From Lachnospiraceae bacterium UBA3814 (GTDB lineage Bacteria > Bacillota > Clostridia > Lachnospirales > Lachnospiraceae): a stretch of DNA of 10,225 nt. The first letter of the stretch is position 1; each line of letters starts with the position of its first letter. Shown here piece by piece: positions 6,819 to 10,225 of this stretch. The stretch is from assembly GCA_002368575.1 (NCBI GenBank), contig DFEA01000008.1, forward strand, positions 2,534 through 12,758, in the 5' to 3' direction. Made by a program: the position numbers and the translations under genes. The notes under the pieces were generated by a model that ran no database searches, was not told where the DNA came from, and saw only the letters and a list, made by a program, of their open reading frames with translations.

Positions 6819-8030
6819 CTACAGATAATTCTCCAAAGTCTTCCTCACCGCCTTTATGAAATCAAGGCTGTTTAAGGTGACGGTCTCCTCCATTGTGGTA
6901 ATAAGGGTAAGATCCTTTGTCATATAACCGCTTTCTATGGTCTCTATGACAGACTGCTCAAGCTTGCCCGCAAACCTTACAAGCTCAGGAATGCCGTCAA
7001 GCTCGCCGCGCTTCTTAAGGGCACCGGTCCAGGCAAAGATCGTGGCCACGGAATTAGTGGAGGTCTCTTCACCCTTAAGATATTTATAGTAATGCCTCTG
7101 AACCGTTCCGTGAGCCGCTTCATATTCATAAACACCGGCAGGAGAAACAAGCACCGAGGTCATCATGGCAAGGGAGCCGAAGGCCGAGGATATCATGTCG
7201 CTCATAACATCCCCGTCATAATTTTTGCAGGCCCATATCATTCCGCCCTTAGATTTCATTATCCTTGCGACTATATCATCTATAAGGGAATAGAAATATT
7301 CAATCCCGGCCTCCTCAAATTTCTTCTTATATTCCTTTTCGTAAACCTCATTAAAGACATCCTTGAAATGGTGATCATAGATCTTGGATATGGTATCCTT
7401 TGCGCCGAACCACAGATCCTTCTTCTGATCAAGGGCATATTCAAAACAGCTTCGGGCAAAATCCTCTATTGAGGAGGTGAGATTATGGATACCCTGAAGT
7501 ACCCCTCCCCTGTTGTCAAACTCATGGATAAGGATCCTTTCCTCTCCTCCGTCCTCCTTTGTGACCAAAAGCTCCGCCTTCGCACGTCCCTCTACCCTCA
7601 GCTCGGAATTTGAATACACATCCCCGTAAGCATGACGGGCTATGGTAATGGGCTGCTTCCAGTTCCTTACGCAGGGCTCTATACCCTTTACGATTATAGG
7701 AGTACGGAAAACAGTGCCGTTCAAAATGGAACGGATAGTACCGTTGGGGCTCTTCCACATCTTTTTAAGGTCATATTCCTTCACTCTTGCGGCATTCGGC
7801 GTGATAGTCGCGCACTTGACCGCAACGCCGTATTTTGCGGCGGCCTCTGCGGAATCCACGGTAACCCGGTCATCCGTATCGTTGCGGTTCTTAAGTCCCA
7901 GATCATAATACTCTGTTTTAAGCTCGATGAAGGGAAGCAGAAGCTCATCCTTTATCATTTTCCACAGTATCCTGGTCATTTCATCCCCGTCCATTTCAAC
8001 AAGAGGGGTCTTCATAGTTATTTTTTCCAT
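6819..8030 (-). CDS. icd: Isocitrate dehydrogenase, NADP-dependent, eukaryote-like (subfamily II) homodimeric type
   Basis: It oxidises and decarboxylates isocitrate to 2-oxoglutarate, making NADPH. The sequence follows human IDH1/IDH2 far more closely than the E. coli Icd type. It has KSPNGTIRSILNGTVF for substrate and cofactor binding, and ARHAYGDVY, whose Arg and Tyr match human Arg132 and Tyr139. Lys in YDHHFKD matches Lys212, and LIDD and NYDGDVMSD supply the metal aspartates. AHGTVQRHY carries the Arg-His pair that gives NADP preference. Length is normal. Two ATGs are possible. The one at 8036 lies only 2 bases from GGAG, while the one at 8030 lies 8 bases away, so I chose 8030 (403 residues, starting MEKITMKTP). 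The citrate synthase gene lies about 100 bases upstream with hairpins between, and rex starts 4 bases downstream. The three genes suggest a glutamate-supplying oxidative branch under redox control. Confidence 0.95.
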   Translation of the reverse strand: MEKITMKTPLVEMDGDEMTRILWKMIKDELLLPFIELKTEYYDLGLKNRNDTDDRVTVDSAEAAAKYGVAVKCATITPNAARVKEYDLKKMWKSPNGTIRSILNGTVFRTPIIVKGIEPCVRNWKQPITIARHAYGDVYSNSELRVEGRAKAELLVTKEDGGEERILIHEFDNRGGVLQGIHNLTSSIEDFARSCFEYALDQKKDLWFGAKDTISKIYDHHFKDVFNEVYEKEYKKKFEEAGIEYFYSLIDDIVARIMKSKGGMIWACKNYDGDVMSDMISSAFGSLAMMTSVLVSPAGVYEYEAAHGTVQRHYYKYLKGEETSTNSVATIFAWTGALKKRGELDGIPELVRFAGKLEQSVIETIESGYMTKDLTLITTMEETVTLNSLDFIKAVRKTLENYL

Positions 8031-8050
8031 AATCATTTCTCCGTCTGCGC

Positions 8051-8069
8051 CGATTTTCGCAGAAAATCG
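8051..8069 (-). repeat. Palindrome 1 of 3, upstream of icd
   Basis: Arms CGATTTTC / GAAAATCG (8 bases each) flank a 3-base loop. It lies about 20 bases before the chosen icd start. Part of it can pair differently: TCTGCG on plus 8044-8049 matches CGCAGA on 8058-8063, giving a 6-pair stem with an 8-base loop that ends next to the icd ribosome binding site and would exclude the first hairpin. Confidence 0.7.
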
Positions 8070-8077
8070 TGTGCTTA

Positions 8078-8099
8078 GGAATGAACTTCAGTTCATTCC
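8078..8099 (-). repeat. Palindrome 2 of 3, upstream of icd
   Basis: Arms GGAATGAACT / AGTTCATTCC (10 bases each) flank 2 bases, so the practical hairpin is 9 pairs with a 4-base loop. It directly abuts palindrome 3 and is 8 bases from palindrome 1. No T-run follows on the minus strand. Confidence 0.75.
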
Positions 8100-8125
8100 G
8101 ATCCGGTCGGTTTGCCGACCGGATC
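8100..8125 (-). repeat. Palindrome 3 of 3, just after the citrate synthase stop
   Basis: Perfect 11-base arms GATCCGGTCGG / CCGACCGGATC flank a 4-base loop, 11 bases after the citrate synthase stop. This is the most stable hairpin between genes in the window. On the minus strand it is followed directly by palindrome 2 and not by T residues, so a simple intrinsic terminator is unlikely. It may protect the upstream mRNA end or be a dispersed repeat unit. Confidence 0.8.
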
Positions 8126-8136
8126 ATTTCCTTGTA

Positions 8137-9534
8137 TTAACGCAATATAATGTTCAGGTCATCACAGGCTATCTTTATCATGCTGTCAAGCTCATCGTTG
8201 GTCATCACCGTGACGCGGCCGCTCTCATATTCCGCATCGACCTCATCCTTTATACGCTGAACGAGCGGTGAATGCTTGTCCGTCTGCCTGTCCTCGGGAA
8301 GCCTGTAGTAGGTGTTGATCCAGTGAGCAATGCCCGCAAGGCCCGAGGTATTTGAGACCGCACAGAGAACAGGGCGGTTTAAGAACTTTTCCGTATCGAA
8401 GATATTATAGATCTCCTCGTTCTTCAAAAGCCCGTCGGCATGGATACCTGCCCTCGTAACATTGAAATTCTCACCTACAAAGGGTGTGCGGGGCGGGATC
8501 TCATAGCCGATCTCCTTCTCATAATATTCCTTAAGCTCGGTTATGACCCTCGTATCCATCCCGTTAAGGGTACCCTTTAACTGGGCATACTCAAAGACCA
8601 TAGCCTCAAGAGGCGTATTACCGGTACGCTCGCCTATTCCGAAAAGGGAGGTATTTACACTGGCGCAGCCATACAGCCACGCGGTGGTGGAATTTGAGAC
8701 TGCCTTGTAAAAATCGTTGTGGCCATGCCATTCAAGCAGATAGGAGGGGACCCCGGCATGCTTTAAAAGAGCGTAGATGATGCCCTGAACGCTCCTCGGG
8801 ATCACAGCTCCGGGGTAGTTAACCCCATAGCCCATGGTATCACAGACCCTCACCTTTACCGGTATCTTGTATTCATCCATAAGCTTCATAAGCTCAACGC
8901 AGAAGGGAACCACATAACCGTGGATATCGGCCCTTGTTACATCCTCCAGATGACATCTGGGAGATATGCCGGTCTCAAGACATTCCCGTATTATACTCAG
9001 GTAATGGTTAAGCGCCTCCCGCCTTGTCATTTTAAGCTTATAGAAGATATGATAATCGGAGCAGGAAACAAGGATACCGGTTTCCTTCATCCCTATATCC
9101 TTAACCAGCTTGAAATCCTCACTGGAGGCTCTTATCCAGCTTGTGATCTCAGGGAACTGGTAGCCTCTTTCAAGACATTTGTAGACCGCGTCCCTGTCCT
9201 TTTTACTATACAGAAAAAATTCACTAGCCCGGATTATCCCATTGGGGCCTCCGAGTCTGTGAAGATAATCATAGATAGTAACTATCTGTTCCGTTGTATA
9301 GGGTGCCCGGGACTGCTGGCCGTCCCTGAAGGTCGTGTCAGTGATCCATATCTCCTTAGGCATGTTGTGCGGAACTATCCTGTCATTGAAGGCGATCTTG
9401 GGGATCTCATCATAGGGATACAGGTTCCTGAACACATTCGGGGTCTCTACATCGGCAAGGTTATAGATAGGCTCCTCCAGCTCCAGGAGATTGTTGGAGG
9501 GATTGAGCTTCACCTGCCTGTATTCATCTTTCAA
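8137..9534 (-). CDS. Re-type citrate synthase (homocitrate synthase / isopropylmalate synthase superfamily)
   Basis: This 465-residue protein belongs to the DRE-TIM metallolyase superfamily. It has DTTFRDGQQ (66-74; Arg70 and Asp71), EWHGHND (268-274, with the two metal-binding His), GIGERTGN (299-306) and TRAGIHADGLLKN (His365). Generic isopropylmalate synthases read DTTLRDGEQ and carry a C-terminal leucine-regulatory domain, which is missing here. The pattern, including KEIWITDTTFRDGQQ, GGPNGIIRASEFFLY and EITSWIRA, matches my recollection of the Re-citrate synthase characterised in Clostridium kluyveri. That enzyme condenses acetyl-CoA with oxaloacetate with the opposite stereospecificity to the common Si enzyme. 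The neighbouring isocitrate dehydrogenase supports citrate over homocitrate as product. Automatic annotation would probably call it 2-isopropylmalate or homocitrate synthase. The start is TTG at 9534: AGGAGG lies 8 bases upstream and the next in-frame Met is about residue 58. It overlaps the upstream gene by 11 bases. Confidence 0.85.
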   Translation of the reverse strand: MKDEYRQVKLNPSNNLLELEEPIYNLADVETPNVFRNLYPYDEIPKIAFNDRIVPHNMPKEIWITDTTFRDGQQSRAPYTTEQIVTIYDYLHRLGGPNGIIRASEFFLYSKKDRDAVYKCLERGYQFPEITSWIRASSEDFKLVKDIGMKETGILVSCSDYHIFYKLKMTRREALNHYLSIIRECLETGISPRCHLEDVTRADIHGYVVPFCVELMKLMDEYKIPVKVRVCDTMGYGVNYPGAVIPRSVQGIIYALLKHAGVPSYLLEWHGHNDFYKAVSNSTTAWLYGCASVNTSLFGIGERTGNTPLEAMVFEYAQLKGTLNGMDTRVITELKEYYEKEIGYEIPPRTPFVGENFNVTRAGIHADGLLKNEEIYNIFDTEKFLNRPVLCAVSNTSGLAGIAHWINTYYRLPEDRQTDKHSPLVQRIKDEVDAEYESGRVTVMTNDELDSMIKIACDDLNIILR

Positions 9535-10225
9535 AATGCTTTCCTCCTCTGTTTTTTTTGTCCTTTATAAGAAACAGGATCATGGCAAGGCTTAAGAGGA
9601 TCACTATAACGAACCACTTTATTTCCAAGCCCTCTCCTGCTTTTTTATTAAGCGTGCCGATCACGCCGTAAACGGCACTCTCGGCAAACGAGACCGTTCC
9701 CTGTATCTGAGATACCTCCGTGGCTTCCCCGTCAGTGCTTCCCACATGAAGAACGGAACCGTCCATATCCCCTGCCCTTTCCTTTATCGTAAATACGGCA
9801 AAGGGAGAAAGGTGGCTTGCCACAAATCTTATGCAGGGAATATTATCCACCACCACCTCCGAGACCGCAACAGGCTCATAGACCAGGTTGTCGTTTAAGG
9901 TCGCGGCTTTAATGCCTGTTTCCCCCCGCAGGCTGTCGGGTACGGGTATACATATCTCAAGCTTTCCCGTTCCCAGCCTTTTAATGCCTATATTCCCCTT
10001 CATTGAGCTAAGGCTTATATCAAGGGTCACAAGACTGATGTCGTCGGTATTATATTCTTTTTTAATGTTTTCTGCAAACAGCTCCCTTCTGGTATCATCC
10101 CCGGAAACCGAAAGCACATAGTTCTCAGTGCTTCCCGGTACGACAGCGGAGCCGGCCTGATCGGAAAACACATCCTTTGAAAGCAGGAGCTTTATGGCAT
10201 TTTGCTCAGTATTCTCAACAGGAGT
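9524..10225 (-). CDS. Surface-exposed protein with C-terminal membrane anchor (partial, 5' end outside window)
   Basis: Only the last 233 residues are visible. The frame stays open to the window edge, and the GTG at 10171 is an internal Val codon with open frame above it. I do not recognise the full protein. Most of the fragment is a beta-rich, probably extracytoplasmic region: LEICIPVPDSL, then a Val-rich strand pattern, then CIRFVASHLSPFAVFTI. In my memory this order (a strand ending in IPVP, later a HxSPFA motif) is common near the C terminus of large secreted or cell-surface proteins of Lachnospiraceae. A Ser/Thr/Gly-containing linker of about 50 residues leads to one hydrophobic helix (WFVIVILLSLAMILFLI) and a basic tail (KDKKNRGGKHFER), a stop-transfer anchor with the C terminus inside the cell. 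No LPxTG sortase motif is seen. The last codons contain the ribosome binding site and start of the citrate synthase gene. Confidence 0.75.
   Translation of the reverse strand, partial: TPVENTEQNAIKLLLSKDVFSDQAGSAVVPGSTENYVLSVSGDDTRRELFAENIKKEYNTDDISLVTLDISLSSMKGNIGIKRLGTGKLEICIPVPDSLRGETGIKAATLNDNLVYEPVAVSEVVVDNIPCIRFVASHLSPFAVFTIKERAGDMDGSVLHVGSTDGEATEVSQIQGTVSFAESAVYGVIGTLNKKAGEGLEIKWFVIVILLSLAMILFLIKDKKNRGGKHFER
9543..9548 (-). promoter_or_regulatory. Perfect AGGAGG ribosome binding site for the TTG start of citrate synthase
   Basis: AGGAGG on the minus strand lies inside the last codons of the surface-protein gene, 8 bases before the TTG at 9534. The spacing is ideal and no ATG in the right frame exists nearby, so it decides the start. 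It also implies that ribosomes finishing the upstream gene could reinitiate here. Confidence 0.8.

Noticed and set aside
7522..7758. A 78-codon minus-strand frame inside icd.
   Set aside because: It is a shifted frame within the isocitrate dehydrogenase gene, with no ribosome binding site and low-quality composition.
8100..8135. The GC-rich hairpin read on the plus strand as a terminator, since ATTTCCTTGTATT follows it there.
   Set aside because: No plus-strand gene ends here and the tail is interrupted. On the transcribed minus strand there is no T-run at all.
9551..9558. A run of eight A residues on the minus strand near the end of the surface-protein gene, a possible slippage site.
   Set aside because: Fusing this frame to the citrate synthase frame would need a +1 shift, the AGGAGG lies downstream of the run and not upstream, and both genes have their own proper stop and start.

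Overview
The window reads as a chromosomal segment of an anaerobic Firmicute, most likely a member of the Lachnospiraceae. The evidence is the set of gene types (Rex, Re-type citrate synthase, eukaryote-like NADP isocitrate dehydrogenase), strong AGGAGG-type ribosome binding sites, and moderate G+C with free use of AGG/AGA and ATA codons. This placement rests on protein resemblance recalled from memory, not on a search. Every gene I can support lies on the minus strand, so transcription runs from high to low coordinates.

Layout in transcription order. (1) 10225-9524: the C-terminal part of a surface-exposed protein with a single C-terminal membrane anchor. (2) 9534-8137: a Re-type citrate synthase relative, starting at TTG behind a perfect AGGAGG and overlapping gene 1 by 11 bases. 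(3) About 100 bases carrying three back-to-back perfect palindromes. (4) 8030-6819: NADP-dependent isocitrate dehydrogenase. (5) 6814-6182: the NADH-sensing repressor Rex. (6) 6182-5532: an uncharacterised coiled-coil protein, coupled to rex by a TAATG junction. (7) 5514-4006: bifunctional NAD(P)H-hydrate repair enzyme. (8) 4009-2885: alanine racemase, coupled to gene 7 by a GTGA overlap. (9) A terminator-like hairpin and a good promoter, overlapping each other. (10) 2712-1984: YebC-family protein. (11) 1906-1: a polytopic membrane protein, probably GT-C glycosyltransferase-like, with a long Glu/Asp/Tyr-rich tail that runs off the window.

How the genes fit together. Citrate synthase and isocitrate dehydrogenase are two of the three steps from oxaloacetate and acetyl-CoA to 2-oxoglutarate (aconitase is not here). 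This is the oxidative half-TCA branch that anaerobes use to make glutamate. Rex, which senses NADH/NAD+, and the NAD(P)HX repair enzyme sit directly downstream, so genes 8137 to 4006 read as a redox and nicotinamide-cofactor neighbourhood. Alanine racemase, for cell-wall D-alanine, is translationally coupled to its end. yebC and the membrane protein probably form a separate unit from their own promoter.

Most of the window is ordinary housekeeping sequence, and I see no obvious new defence, mobile or biosynthetic system. The points most worth a second look are the triple-palindrome block with a possible alternative hairpin beside the icd ribosome binding site, the coiled-coil gene locked between rex and nnr, and the Tyr/acidic tail on the membrane protein. 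No gap between genes exceeds about 175 bases. I saw no tRNA, rRNA, CRISPR array or insertion sequence.
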